NCBI GenBank assembly: GCA_013368445.1
Contig: JAACJO010000003.1
Span: 1,860,001-1,924,000 of the forward strand
Length of the DNA: 64,000 nt
Direction: 5' to 3'
Source: Leucocoprinus leucothites
Lineage: Eukaryota > Basidiomycota > Agaricomycetes > Agaricales > Agaricaceae
The position numbers were made by a program, and so were the translations under genes. Numbering within the stretch: position 1 is the first letter of the stretch; each line of letters opens with the position of its first letter. The notes beneath the pieces were generated by a model that saw nothing but the letters and a program-made list of their open reading frames with translations, was not told where the DNA came from and searched no databases. Positions 40,283 to 52,800 of this stretch are shown here, one piece after another.

Positions 40283-41861
40283 CTAGATGGTCATAACGTC
40301 GCCCATCGAATCAATCCCATTACTCCTTTTCTGTTCAGCCCGGGCCCGGCGTTCATCTGACCTCTGCTTGAGCTGCTCTATCTCACCCTGGAGCTTGGCC
40401 TATTCAAAACCCCACCTGTCAGGTACAAAATAGAAGGAAGAGGGAGAGAGGAGCCACATGTGACGCACCACTTTGGCTTCGAGTTCCGCTTGTGAGAAGA
40501 TCGAGGAGATACCTGGCTTCTGGGGTATCGCCTTGTTTCCTGTTAATGTATTTTTGGATATTCTCGGTTAGTTTTCCTATCTTTAAAACTTTTTTTGGCG
40601 AGGCGCCACATTTTGGAGAGACGCACCAAACGCAGCTGTTTGGAAGACTTCGTTCATCAGCTCGTGATTACGCTTGTAGCGTGCCATAGAGAGAGTTCTT
40701 GTTGACACTTGTTCGACCTCATCTGTGGATCAAGAGGAGCCAAAGGAGAAGTATTGTCAAGTGATTATTGATAACGCGTTAATAATATTGGCCAATGAAA
40801 ACCGACCTCCAGAGTCATCATCTTCAGGACGTGGCGGTCGCTAAGCGAAAAAAGTGACAAAGCTCATAAACGAGTGAACAACTTGGAGAACAACTGGAAT
40901 TATAACATACCACTGGTGGGTTAGCAGCTCTCTCTGCAGCCTGACGTTCTCTATGTCGCCTTTCCATCATCTCCATGTTATTGTTCTGGTGTGCGACCAT
41001 AGTTTGTTGTTGGTGCATGTTCATCGGTGGCATTCCTGGAGGGCCTGCAGGCATCTGATTGTGCATCATGTTGCCTTGTGGTTGGGCTTTTTGTCCAGCG
41101 CGCTCCCCAGCGACGAAGACACCTGATTCAGTGATAGGGCGGAGAGGATATCCGCGTACAGGCTGTTGGAACAATGCAGGGTTGATGGCTGTGAAAAACA
41201 AAAAAAAGGTGAAAAACAAATCAGTTTCTCCGCGTCAATGTCCGTCGCCCGGAAAATGAAGGTAGCAGTTTCGAAATACGCACGTGCAGCTTGACCTCGT
41301 GTGTAATGTACAAGTACGAGTTGTGGACAAGGAGTGCCTTTTATTAGACGGTAACGCCTTCGGAATCTCCACGCTTGTTGGTCTTGCGAATTCGGGATGA
41401 AGCCAAACTTCACTTCACAGATTTCCATTTCCTACAAAACACGCCATACGAACAAAGATGTGGTATGATATATCAGTGATAATTGTTCACTTGGCTTCTT
41501 GTGGTCACTAAACGAGGACTCACACGTCCGTTCCCGACTGAAACGACAACTTTAGCCTCGTTGTCTTGATACCTTACCCCATCATTGGGAAAGGGCCTTT
41601 CCGGCGGTAAGAAGATCACGTATGTCTGTCCCTCTGAGTTCTAAGTATCCAAATTGACATTCGAGGTCCAAGCCATAGTGAACACTTACCACCTGGCTTG
41701 TCAATGTAACCCCAGCTAAAGGGGACAGTCTGAGCGACATGGGCAGCGCGCATGAGCATGTTAACTGCCCCTTCGAGTGAAATTTCGCGGTGCACTCCCG
41801 CACTCTCTGGATAGCGTAAACATAGTCCTTCGCTTTGCGCTTGGGCAAGTGGTGACGCCAT
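40283..41861 (-). CDS. SSR4: SWI/SNF and RSC subunit Ssr4-like protein
   Basis: Resembles the fungal Ssr4 (DUF1750) family, shared by SWI/SNF and RSC chromatin remodellers. The N-terminal domain is split by introns: ISLEGAVNMLMRAAHVAQTV and PFSWGYIDKP, then GQTYVIFLPPERPFPNDGV, then MEICEVKFGFIPNSQDQQAW with FRRRYRLIKGTPCPQLVLVH. This fits the family pattern of VAQ..P..W.Y followed by ..RRRYRL. The middle is Met/Gln/Pro-rich, followed by a Glu/Arg coiled stretch (MEMMERRHRERQAAERAANP). The C-terminal exon is helical (KLQGEIEQLKQRSDERRA) and ends in MGDVMTI, TAG at 40283-40285. The family call rests on my memory of the domain pattern, so moderate confidence. Divergent from the next gene, 156 bp between ATGs. 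Confidence 0.72.
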
Positions 41862-42017
41862 AATGGTTTTGATTGCCCGAATTGACCATCGCGCAGAGGC
41901 CCCGTACCTTGTTTGGTTCCCCTCTTGGATACAAATACTCTGACGTCACACATCGGCGCCTGCCAGACCTGTCTCAAATTCCTCGCACATTCACTCCTTC
42001 CCGTCGTACGGTCATCA

Positions 42018-44248
42018 TGGTACAGGTGGTAAACGATCATCCACGTCTTGTACGCCCCATCGAGCTCTTGCAACAACCCCCACCATTCTCGTCTCCCGTA
42101 CTCTCGGAACCAAATTCCTTTTTCACGCCCAGTAAGATGCTGAGACAAGAATTGAAAAATCGTCTCTTGTACCCAGTCCCAGAAAAGAAAACAATCCCCG
42201 CATTGAAGAACCTATCGTGGCACCTGCGTGTTTTGCACCGAATCCCTGTCGCCTGGTCAAGCGCAGTGGTAACCCAAGGTGCCGGTATTTGGTCAGGTCA
42301 TGATTGCAGGCGCTGATCGCTCCGGTATAGACCATATTTACTCCCTTAGCAGTTACTATCTTGCTTTTTTGAAACCAATCCCTATTTTATTTAATCGACT
42401 AAACACCGATTCGGAACATGCACAAGGTCCCGGTGTTCAGGTTTTGAAGTGTGACCTTCTCCCCTCCCTGCCCGGTCAGTTAACCCTTCTGCATTCTCTC
42501 CAAGGCTCTATCATATTGATCACATCTACAGGTCTGACGATTGTCCACTTCCCAGCCGATCCTCAAGTTTATCAATGTGATCCACCTGTGGCCATTTTTC
42601 TGGTAGGTTCCTGGCTTGCACACCTCCTCATGCTAATCAAATCTTTTGTAGGATTCTTTTCAGCTTCCTGAGCATATATCAGAATTCATCCACTCCGCCA
42701 TCCTCCAAGACATCATAGAAAGCGTGTGGGTCCTCAAACCTAATGCACGTTTGATCATAAGTGATCTCTCTTCTGTGGTCATTGTGCACCCTCCGGATAA
42801 GGATGGTGTTCCATACGAGTGCCTCAGGCTCAAGAGCAATCCTGAATACCACCGAGTCATCATCGCTGCCTATCTTCTTCTCTCTTTAACCCGTCAAGAT
42901 GACCCTGTTTCCGGATCTTATTTCAGCATGCCAGTGGACTTTATAGAGATGCCCATTCCGTTAGGCGCTCCGCTTCCTGACACGGTGCCAATGCTGCCGG
43001 ACGATTTCGTGTTCTCTGAGTTTCACAAACATTCAGATTTCGATTACTATATGCTTGTGAACGATCCACGTCGCGCAGAACAATTTCTCCGGTGGAAGAT
43101 GCATCAGTTTGACTCGCAACCCCTCGATATCGCGCACCATAGGCAAATCCTTCCGGCAGTTACTCGAGGACTTGAGAAGTCACTTCAAGAATTTCGGCCA
43201 TTGTATACGGAACCTATTCCTACCAGGACCAAACAATATCTGCGAGAAATCACTCGTCCGACCACAATTCCTGAACCACTGACCAGGAGATTGGAATCCT
43301 CGACGTCGTTTTCTGTCGTCATACTCGATGATATGACCCTACCATGCAACCTCAGACAAATCTGCAGGTCATATACATGTGCCTTGGACACAATTGATGA
43401 TCAGCCTCTCGACTCTGATAGCCAGATGAAGTTCTTTCTGAGACTCTTTGATGATAGATTTGTCGATTTTATTGAACCGGACGAGTCCTTCCATTGGGGT
43501 CTCTGGTGGCTGCGTTGGATTACTGCAGAAGATTTTGCTCGACGAGAGGATGCAGCATACAAGCATTTGGTGTGTGCGCAAGGATCTCTGTTACCCAGAT
43601 ATTATGGCTCTCATTTGGCGAGTCCAGTCCCGAACCTTGATTTCGTAGACTCTAACCTCCTTTCATGTAGTTCAAGCTTCCAGATGGAACCACGGTTTAT
43701 GGCTGCCTTACCGAGTATATTGATGCCCCACAATTATCGGAGACTGTGATACATTCCCTATCTGATGATCATAAGAAGGGGTTGGTACGCACCGTCCTTC
43801 AGTTCACTCAGTTCGTCTAATTGCATGCTCATTCAATCTGGTTCCCTAGATTCGCAGCTGCCGTGAAGCTGTCCGCATCCTGCAAAATTCCCACGTGTCT
43901 AGCCCCTCGACATGGAATCCTTCAACCATTTTATGTCGCAAGGACGAAACTTCTGCTCTTGGGGTCTCGTGCGTTCTCACCGATTTCTCGGAGGCAAGTC
44001 TCCACATCGACCCAGACCCTTGGCGTTTTTTTATGATCGATGATTTTGGTTGGTGTTTACGTCACGTCCTGACTGACCACTCGAAATTTGGATTCCCCAG
44101 CGAAGAGTTTGTGGAGAGTGTGTTTGGACGAAGAGAGGACTGGGATTGCTTTCGAATTTCTTCAAAGGAAGGCGAGCTTACTCGGCCACTCGACCCCTGG
44201 GAGCATATATATTTACAGCTATGCAACGTTGAAGACGCCGGCAAATAA
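42018..44248 (+). CDS. Basidiomycete protein with degenerate protein-kinase-like domain
   Basis: Starts MVQVVNDHPRLVRPIELLQQ. Introns near 42229-42277 and 42603-42652 restore frame. The N-terminal part has PIPILFNRLNTDSEHAQGPG and SIILITSTGLTIVHFPAD. The C-terminal part looks like a kinase fold: LLPRYYGSHLFKLPDGTT (Gly-strand-like), then VYGCLTEYIDAPQLS (hinge), REAVRILQNSHV, and CVLTDFSEAS in place of DFG. The HRD-type catalytic Asp is missing (HVSSPSTWNPSTIL), so it is probably a pseudokinase. Intron 43618-43670 has a GC donor. Such kinase-like proteins are common in agaric genomes and usually lack assigned functions. Ends at QLCNVEDAGK. Confidence 0.72.
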
Positions 44249-45578
44249 GCTGAACACATCTAGTCAATAATTCACATACGGCCATGACCCCTCCTGTATC
44301 TTAATGATTATGAATAGTTTGACTGCTCTTCGGCATGATTACCAACATTGTTGTTCTCGATTTCCAGGTACCTTAATTCCGTCGCAGAAATATCATCCGT
44401 TCGAATGTGGCCCAGTCTCAGCCAGGCGTGGTTTCACCTCCAGCATTACAACCTTGTCCTTCTGATACCACCTCTCTGTCGCCATACATGCACTGGTTAG
44501 CTTCACCACTGCCACGCCCTGGGCCATTGCCTCTAGGGTATCAAATAGCTCCCCGTTTCCTATCCATTGCAGGCAGAGAGGTGCTTGGCTAACGTGACCT
44601 TCGCGCTATTGTTGGCAAGATCCTTGCCTTAGACTCAAGTCGGAAGCTCCTTGATCACCATCAGGTTGCTTTCATTTACATCACGTATGTCGGCGCTCTA
44701 TGCTAATCCGGTGCCAACCCAAAGTTCTGACGAGTAGCACTGAGCCCCATGGTCACGACGATCATACAACGGGCACCTTTTATCACGACAACCAAAAGGG
44801 AGGGCTCGTTCCGGGTGGTACATGCCACATCTATCAAGACCGGCGCGGTCTTGAACTGTATGCGGGGTCATTCCCAAAAAATGTGATTCCATCTGCTTTT
44901 CAGGTTTGTCGTTCGCCACTTCTAGAGTTTTTTTCGCGACGGAAACGACATATTCTCTAGGAGAGTGAGGTAATCAACCCCGGATAGCCGCATTGAAGCG
45001 AGTATGTTTTCCTTGTTGGGCCGCATGACCTTGAGGACCCGAGATTCAATGCTAACGTTATCTCAGATCGTCATGGAAGAACTTGTTCAAACGCAGGTTG
45101 TTACCTTTATTACTGTACCCACTTCTGAGGTCGAATATATCCAGAGTGTGGATTAAATGACAATTTAGTTTACGAGCCACAGTATCATATTGATAGTGCA
45201 GCTTACAACACCAGTGAATCTCTGAGTGACATATAACTCAAAAGCTAGTCTGGGACGCTAGCGTCGAATGGGCAATTCTTATGTAGGTTCCGGATCCAGT
45301 CAGTCCATGACCATATCGGGTAATCATGGGTCCTTTTAAGGAACCAGGAGACGTTTCAGGCCTAGTTGATGACTGTAGACTGTAGCTGAGCGCTGAACGT
45401 TGAACGTTTGAAAGGTCACCGGTCATGGGGTGATGTTGCCTAATGGCAGGTCGAAACAAGTACCAATTTTCACTAAATACACAAGGGCTACACGATCGAC
45501 ATTGATTCAAAGAACTCCACACTGAACACTGACTACAAGAATCGTCCATCCCTAATAACAACTAACGATTCCCCAAAT
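44249..45578. other. 1.3-kb intergenic region without recognised gene
   Basis: Lies between the pseudokinase-like gene and the 3' end of the AA9-like gene. Open frames at 44407-44592 and 44700-44960 (+) are short, show no family motifs and could not be joined into a convincing spliced model. It may hold a decayed gene, but nothing supports a specific identity. Confidence 0.5.
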
Positions 45579-46773
45579 TTAGCAGGTGAAAACAGGGGGG
45601 CCTGTAGTAGTCATTGTTCAGGCAAGGGACAGGTCCAGAAGTGAATTCACGTACCTGGAGGAGTGTAGGATGTGACACCGAAGATGGAAGTAACGATGCC
45701 CGGGTCAGTGGCTAGGAGACGAGAAATCAGATTTCCTGCTATCTTGTCGTGGCGAGGGACAATCTCACATTTATATGCTCCGGGAAGGCTTACAGTGTTT
45801 GGCTGTTTGGCTTGTTTTGTCGAATCCTGGGTCACAGATAACTGTGCACAACTCATCTGTACACGCGTCAGGTTAAGACGAATGAGAAAAAAAAAAGAGA
45901 GAGAAGGCAGTCTACTCACGTAGAACTGTGCTCCGGGGTACCTAGTTGCGGACTGCAGAGCTGGAATAGGTTGTTTTAGAATAACGTCGAAATTAACTTT
46001 GGAGGTGAATGGGCGTACTTACCGATAGACTCGACACGAAGGAGGTAATCGCCTGAAGCGATACAACTCGGGATCGTGAATGTAGCATTTCCTCCATTGT
46101 TGAACAAGTGGTCAGAGCCCCATGCATGGGTGGTGGTATCGTATCCATCTTGCCAGATCTTGAACCATTTCAATCCTGCGACCATGGTTTTCAGACTCGA
46201 ATCACTCATGTGAGAGCGGGGTCCACTCACCAGAAACGTCTGATTGAGTAGCGGAGTCTACAGCGGCACTTTGATAGTAACCAGTATGTGAGCACCAAAT
46301 GTCTATGCAAGTGTTAAGTCATTTATTCTTACAGGTAAGCAATAGCCGGCCCTTTGTTCGTCGGGTCCAATGGGTCAGAAGGATCTGGTCCGTTATATCC
46401 AGTGGGCAAACGATGGAAGTGGGCTGTCACTTGCGACCCGGCTGCAACATGGATGACGTCCGATGTAGGGCTAACGCCTGCGTTGCAGGCGATACTTGAG
46501 GAAGTGATGTCCGTGACAGGCTGAGTTAAGAGATGAAAGAAACTTGTTCAAGCTTGGTTAAATCGGTCGGATACGCATATACATACTGTGTTGGTGCTCG
46601 GGACTCGGACTCCGACACCTTGGCCTTGGTAGGCCCCTCCCACTGAAACTGCCTGTGGGATCGTCAGTATAAAGCATGAAGGCGAGGGAGGGTGTACGAA
46701 CAGAGAACACTGTGCGAGCTGCAACGCCGGCTGCCAGTGTGCTGATGAGTGACGGGATAGCTATGGACCTCAT
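45579..46773 (-). CDS. Secreted AA9-like protein with Arg in place of the N-terminal His
   Basis: AA9 (former GH61) fold. The signal peptide [19 protein letters not shown] is followed by RTVFSAVSVGG: the first mature residue is Arg (codon 46714-46716), where active AA9 enzymes have the copper-brace His. The second brace His is kept ([11 protein letters not shown]). Further AA9 signatures are [55 protein letters not shown] and the end YTPPGPPVFTC (TAA 45579-45581). No CBM1 and no GPI-type tail. Every intron keeps frame. Loss of His1 should prevent canonical copper-dependent monooxygenase activity; a few basidiomycete AA9 relatives with this Arg are known, role unclear. Confidence 0.9.
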
Positions 46774-47584
46774 GGCAAAATGCGTGAATAAAGACAGCAG
46801 ATCAACTCAAAGAAGTGTTACTTTGAACGCCTGGCTCTCAACAGCCGACGCTATTTTATATCTCATGGATTTCAATCCATGAAAATAGATGCCAGGTAAT
46901 CCGTCTACCACGGGACACAAGCTGCCGTCTCGTAAAACTTGAAATGCACTTGCTGGCGTAAAGGATATCAGTTGAAAGATAATTATAACATTCTGATGGG
47001 CGTTTTTACCTGATATAGGCTTTGTGAAGCCACGGGGTTTCGGACCCAAGTATGCGAAGTTTAAGCGCATGAAGCAGTAAAATGTGCGGAGGTGACGTTA
47101 AAGAAAGTCGGTGTAGCTTCGAATACCCCAGCATGCCCCAAAAAGGTACTTAGTTCACAGAACACACATACTGAACCTTATTCAAAAATGCATCTGTAAC
47201 CCCTCTCTGCCATCGGAGGTAGACTCCCGAAAGCTAAACAGGTCAGAATCCTAACAAATAAAAAGACTCGCGAATTCGATTTTAAGAGGATGAGGCAGAA
47301 TAGTGTGAAGTAAAACACCCAATGCAACGTCAACTTATCGGTGTAGGGATGACATCTGGGGAAATCGTCTAAACAACGGATCAACTACACGGGCTACAGG
47401 GAAAACTATGTTTGGATCACATACGCTGGCAGGCAATCATAGGTGTCGACTCGTCATATCAAAGACAACGTTATATTTTGCGTGCTTCTTCAATGCAATA
47501 CGCCAGTCATAGGGAATTGAACAGCTGACGGTTTTACCAAATGAAAACAGATGTACATTATACCCAGAAGTGATACTACAATGA
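46774..47584. other. Intergenic region, AA9-like promoter and Rpt5 3' flank
   Basis: About 810 bp. The part next to 46773 is the promoter of the minus-strand AA9-like gene; the part next to 47584 is the Rpt5 3' UTR. A minus-strand frame (46807-47070) shows no family signature. Confidence 0.5.
46854..46860 (-). promoter_or_regulatory. TATA box of the Arg-AA9 gene
   Basis: TATAAAA on the minus strand, about 80 bp upstream of the ATG at 46773. Similar boxes precede the other AA9 genes in the window. Confidence 0.6.
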
Positions 47585-49225
47585 TTATGCAAAATACATG
47601 AGGTCGTTCTTCTTTTTGCTTTGCACTGCAAAAAAAAAACCCCCATTAGCTGTATTATAAAATAGGAACGCAGAGACATACCTTCAGCAATACCACTCAA
47701 GAAGTGTTCATGTGACAGTTTCGTGGCACCTTCTCGAAGAGCGATCATGCCTGCCTCTACACAGACAGCCTTTAGCTGAGCACCGTTAAACTCATCCGTA
47801 CTCCGTGCCAATTCCTCGTAGTTAACATCAGGGGAACATGTCATCTTACGGGAGTGGATTTCGAGAATGCGGGCACGGGCGGTTTCGTTGGGGAGAGGGA
47901 ACTCGATCTTTCGGTCGAGTCGGCCGGAACGGAGGAGAGCAGGGTCAAGAATATCTATTCGGTTGGTTGCGGCAACGACCTGGTGCAAAGTCAGATATGC
48001 CATACGCATGTTACAGAACACGAAAATTACCTTGATTCGCTCGTCACTTCCGAATCCATCTAGCTGGTTCAGGAGCTCAAGCATCGTACGCTGTACCTCA
48101 CGGTCACCACTCTTCTCCGAATCGAATCGCTTGGTACCGATGGCATCCAATTCATCAATAAAGATGATTGCAGGGGCTTTCTCTTTGGCGAGTGCAAAGG
48201 CGTCCCGAACAAGCTTGGCACCATCACCAATGAACATCTGGACTAGGGATGGACCCGCCAACTTGAGGTAACAAGCCTTTGTTGATGCGGCACATGCACG
48301 GGCAAGAAGTGTTTTACCCGTACCTTAGAAGGCATCAACCTCATGATGGAGTAGGAGTAGAATAACGCAACGTACCTGGTGGCCCGTACATCAGACAACC
48401 CTTCGGTGGCTTGATACCCAAATTCTTGAATCGATCCGCCTGCTCCATAGGAAGTACGATAGCTTCAACTAGCTCCTCAATCTGTTTCTCCAAACCACCA
48501 ATATCTGTATACGTTTCGGTGGGTCGTTCATCAACCTCCATAGCCTTCACTCGCGAGTCAAACTCTGCAGGAAGTGTATCGAGGACAAGATATGAATCTT
48601 TATTGACACCGACGAGATCGCCAGGCTTGAGCTGGTCGGGGGGAACAAGACCAATCATGGGAAGGAAGACAGTTTGTCGTGTCGATGTCTTGACCACGGC
48701 ACATTTGCCTTTACGTTGAGAATCGAGATCCCTGTTGGCACCGTCTTCTTCACCTTCAGGGTCCATTTCAAGAATCTAGCGTTTCTTGATAAGACATTTA
48801 CTACCAGTAGAAAAATCCAAGACGCACCTCAACAATGTTTCCAACAAGATACGGCAGAACTTTGTTCTGCTTAATCTTTTCTCCATTATCGCGAATCTTC
48901 TCCTTCATTACACTTTGCTCGTGTTGTAGCCGCAGAGTTTCCGACCTCATCACCTGTAAATAGTGAGTATATGCACCAAGCTCGAAATCGCTCAACCCAC
49001 CTTAATATCATTGTCTATCAGTCGTATCCGTGTAAGAATTTCATCTGTGCTCAACGACAAGATCTCCTCTGGAATATCATCCCAGTTGTCCTCTGGGGGC
49101 GGAGCGTCCGGTGCTGTGTCCATGGCGGCGTCGCCTGCCGCGGTCGTTGCAGCGGGAGGAGCATTGGTCTCTTGCTTCTTCTCGTCGTTGTTAGGTGGTG
49201 GATTTGGGGGTGGGACGGAGGACAT
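47585..49225 (-). CDS. RPT5: 26S proteasome regulatory ATPase subunit Rpt5 (6A)
   Basis: AAA ATPase of the 19S base, which unfolds ubiquitinated substrates and opens the 20S gate. N-terminal coiled coil ([17 protein letters not shown] and [19 protein letters not shown]), OB domain ([37 protein letters not shown]), then the AAA module: [15 protein letters not shown], Walker [14 protein letters not shown] across an intron, pore loop and Walker [37 protein letters not shown]. The C terminus ends in DLMYFA; family members usually end in an HbYX motif such as YYA. The true start is MSSVPPPNP (49225). All introns are in phase. Confidence 0.97.
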
Positions 49226-49861
49226 AATGAAGGTCAATTAGGGAGGACCGAGCAATGACGCGTTCATCACTTCGCATGCGCGTCCTCACATGCTCTTGCC
49301 AAGCAGTAACAAACAAGTATCTTGGCGCTTTGCGGCTGCCGGCATTGAGGGCCTCGAGTTCAGTATCATGTGTAGCCGTTGGTGAAGGAACTATGTTATT
49401 TATGACCATTGAAGCTGGTATACAGAAAGGAGCCCTCTTTGCTTGTCTTCAATTCATTCAAAAAGTTCGGGCATGCCAGAGAGAGGAGCCGGCATCAAGG
49501 ATTATTCCCACTGTTGCTACTCACCCTTGTTTATGATGCAACTGCCACCAGACATAGCCTGCCGCGCCCGAGCTAACCTCCGGATGCCTTCAAAACTCCA
49601 CTAAAGGCCATTTTAGCCACATGTATTGATCTAATCTTCTGTCATCATGCCCGGAGAGACCACCAAATTAGTACAGGACAGTCCCGCAGCCCTGCCGTAA
49701 CTAGCCACTCCTCGACCACCACCGGGGTTCGCTCTTTTCTCTACTTAAACCCCGCCATCGTACTCTCTACCCAGTGCTTCATACATCCCCGCCCATCCGG
49801 TGCAGTTTGAACCCTTGGATCTCTCAATTAGGCGAGCTTGCAAGCATTGTCTGCTCTGAAG
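49226..49861. other. Divergent promoter region, Rpt5 / GH27
   Basis: 636 bp between two divergent start codons. It must hold both promoters. A 93-codon open frame (49255-49536, +) runs across this region but resembles no family and is rejected as a gene. No other element was recognised. Confidence 0.5.
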
Positions 49862-52800
49862 ATGTCGCACTTGGGTATGCCATGCGCAATCTGGCCTTCG
49901 TGAATTTGCGCTCATTTGGATCCTCGTCAGCAGGCCAGTACGGCGCGACCTCCGACAGTCAAAGTGAGTTCAGTATGCTTGTCTCGTGATCTCTGTCTCA
50001 ACCCATGTCTTCCAACTCAGGAGCAACTGGTCGGTGCTAATGTTAGCGCCCAAGCCTTGATTACTCACTGGCACTCTTCACAGCTTCTCCAATTCAGAAG
50101 CCGCAATCAGGAAATGGTCAATGTAAGTTATATTGGAACGATTCCCCGACTGGCTTTGGCGGTTTCTTATGAATTTATAGCTCCGGGACCAGATGGCAAG
50201 GCCGACGAGGAAGATACCCGTAAATGCTTCTCGTTCTCTTGACTCGCATGTTTGCTGATGAGACCAGCACTACTTGGGGAAGCCTCGGGCGACTCTGACT
50301 ACGAAGATCCTGGTAAGAATCGTCCATTTTCGTCTCTAGCTTGGTATAAAAAGCTGATATATGCGCCGTTCGTTAGAATCGACCCAACAAAGCAAAGGCA
50401 AGAAGTGGACATTCATTGTCACCTTAACCCCTTTCACCGTCATCATGACTCTTGGCGTCGTTGGTCTTGCAGTCATCGGTTCACTCTTTGCAGCACTGTC
50501 CAAGCCCTCTCAAGCAGTTCAAACACTTGACAATGGCGTTGGAAAGCTACCTTGTAGGTGCATAAAAATCTAAGATGTAACCCTGGCACTGATTCGCAGC
50601 ACCACTCACTTTCAGTCATGGGTTGGAATAGTGAGTTTTACGTTAGTTACCTCAATTACTGACGACCTAATCTTCCACCACGTAGCTTGGAATGCCTACC
50701 ATGTTCGTCCTCCATCTCTCAAACTCAATCTCCGCTGATAATGGCTCTAGTGCGAAATAAACGAAACCATTGTGCTCGACAACGCCAAACTCATCAAGTC
50801 TTTGGGCCTCCTGGTTAGCCCTTTCGCTAGTTCGGTTCACATGCGCATCTAACATCAACAAATCAGGACGCTGGCTACAACTACATCAACATTGATGATT
50901 GCTATTCTGAGAAGGCACGCGACTCCGACGGTAACATCGTCGCAAGTGAGTGCAATTCACATACTTCCTGACCAACCTTTTAATAATTCGCCCCAGACAA
51001 AGAACGATTCCCATCGGGAATGAATGCCTTGACCGATCAGCTTCATGCGATGGGCTTGTGAGTCTGCCAGCGTCCTTCGGCGTTGTTACAATCTGATCAC
51101 GCTCCATTTCCACAGTAAAACCGGAATTGTGAGCTTCTAGTCCTCATACTCCCATGTGTATTATTAAGCATTTTTTTAGTACAGTGACTCTGGCTGGTTC
51201 ACTTGTCAATTGTACCCCGGTTCATACGGGAATGAGGATAGGTTGGTCGCCACGGTTTTTCATACCATTCCGTACCTCCTAAACGCCTCCGCTTTAGAGA
51301 TATCCAGACATTCTCTGATTGGGGCTTCGACTTGCTCAAGTAAGATACAGAGTTTCCTTTTCAAGCAAATAAGATGACATATATGGGATTCTATTTAGGT
51401 ACGACAACTGCGCCGGTAAGTAGGCTTTTGTGGACTTGGTTCCCTAGCGGAACGATAGATCCCTCCAGATGTGTGAGCTGATCATGTTCTGTGACCAGTG
51501 CCTTTTGATGAAGTTATCAAGGAGGGAATGGTTGGAAGTGCGTTACTTTCCTCTCCGTCGCTATCGAATACTGATTGGGGTCCATATGCAGAGTTCCAAC
51601 GCATGGCCGGTGCTATTGATAGGTTGAGCAAGCGTACCGGAAAACCCCCCATGTTGTATTCACTTTGCCAGTGGGGAAGGGTGAGTTGATGGTTATGGCT
51701 TCAGGTGGATGTATTCCCTTAGCCAGCTCACTATTAAACAGGAGCAACCTTGGATATGGGCCAGAAGGCTAGGTCAGACGTGGAGGGTATGTCTCGGAAA
51801 GGCTAACAAAATAGGCCCACATGCTAACAGGCTTCATTGCAGACCACGGATGATATTGGCCCTCACTGGGATGCCGTCCGCAGCATCATCCATCAGTATG
51901 TCCTCGCTGCTCAGTTTGTGGCACTTCCTGACTATTCGTACCCCTCTAATAGAAATTCTTTCATTGCATGGGCATCCGACTTCTATGGTCATAATGATTT
52001 AGATCTTGTATGTCCTTCAATGGTTCATCATTTATGGACAAAACCTGACTAATGCTCGCTTCAGCTCGAGGTGTATGTCAGGCAACCACCATCCTAACAC
52101 CTTGTGTCTCATTCTATGATAGCGGTAATGGTGACTTGACGATCGATGAACAGAAGACCCACTTCACTGCTTGGGCTTTGTTAAAATCGCCCCTCGTTAT
52201 TGTGAGTAACAAGCCATGTCAGTTGTTGTCACTACTTATGAACCTTTTCTTCAGAGTACCGATGTATGTCCTGAAAACGCCATTCCGTTTACAACATGCT
52301 GATAAATGCGCCTTTTACGTAGCTCAATGACGCTACCGAAGAAACTTTGTCCATTCTCACGAACCACGAGCTCATTGCAATTCACCAAGATCCTGTCGTT
52401 GGCGCTTCTGTCACTCCCTTCCGTTGGGGTCTTGGCGTGCGTACCTCCATCTTCCATTTTATTAGCTGTACCTGATGTAGGTATCCAATAGCCTGATTGG
52501 CAGAATAGCTATACTACTCCTGCCGAGTATTGGAGCGGAGAGACAAAAGATGGGGCCGTCTTTATGCTGGTAACGTACACATTCCAGTGTTCTCAACGCA
52601 TTTCTTGACTAGTCCTCTCTAGATTAATGATCTTGATGAGCCTGCCGACATGTTCTTCAGTTTGACCGAATCTCCCTGGATCCGTGCTGGAAGGCAATAT
52701 TCTGTTCGGGTATGTTCCTCCCCATTTGAACTGACGGCCTGATTTGATGAATGTTCCGATGCAGGACTTGTGGACCCACACCGACAACGGGACTGCTGTC

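Noticed and set aside
44407..44960. Open frames that might be a gene or decayed gene
   Set aside because: They could not be joined by consistent splicing and carry no family motifs.
50258..50260. A shorter GH27 start at ATG 50258
   Set aside because: The upstream small exons join in one frame back to ATG 49862, so the longer N terminus is preferred.
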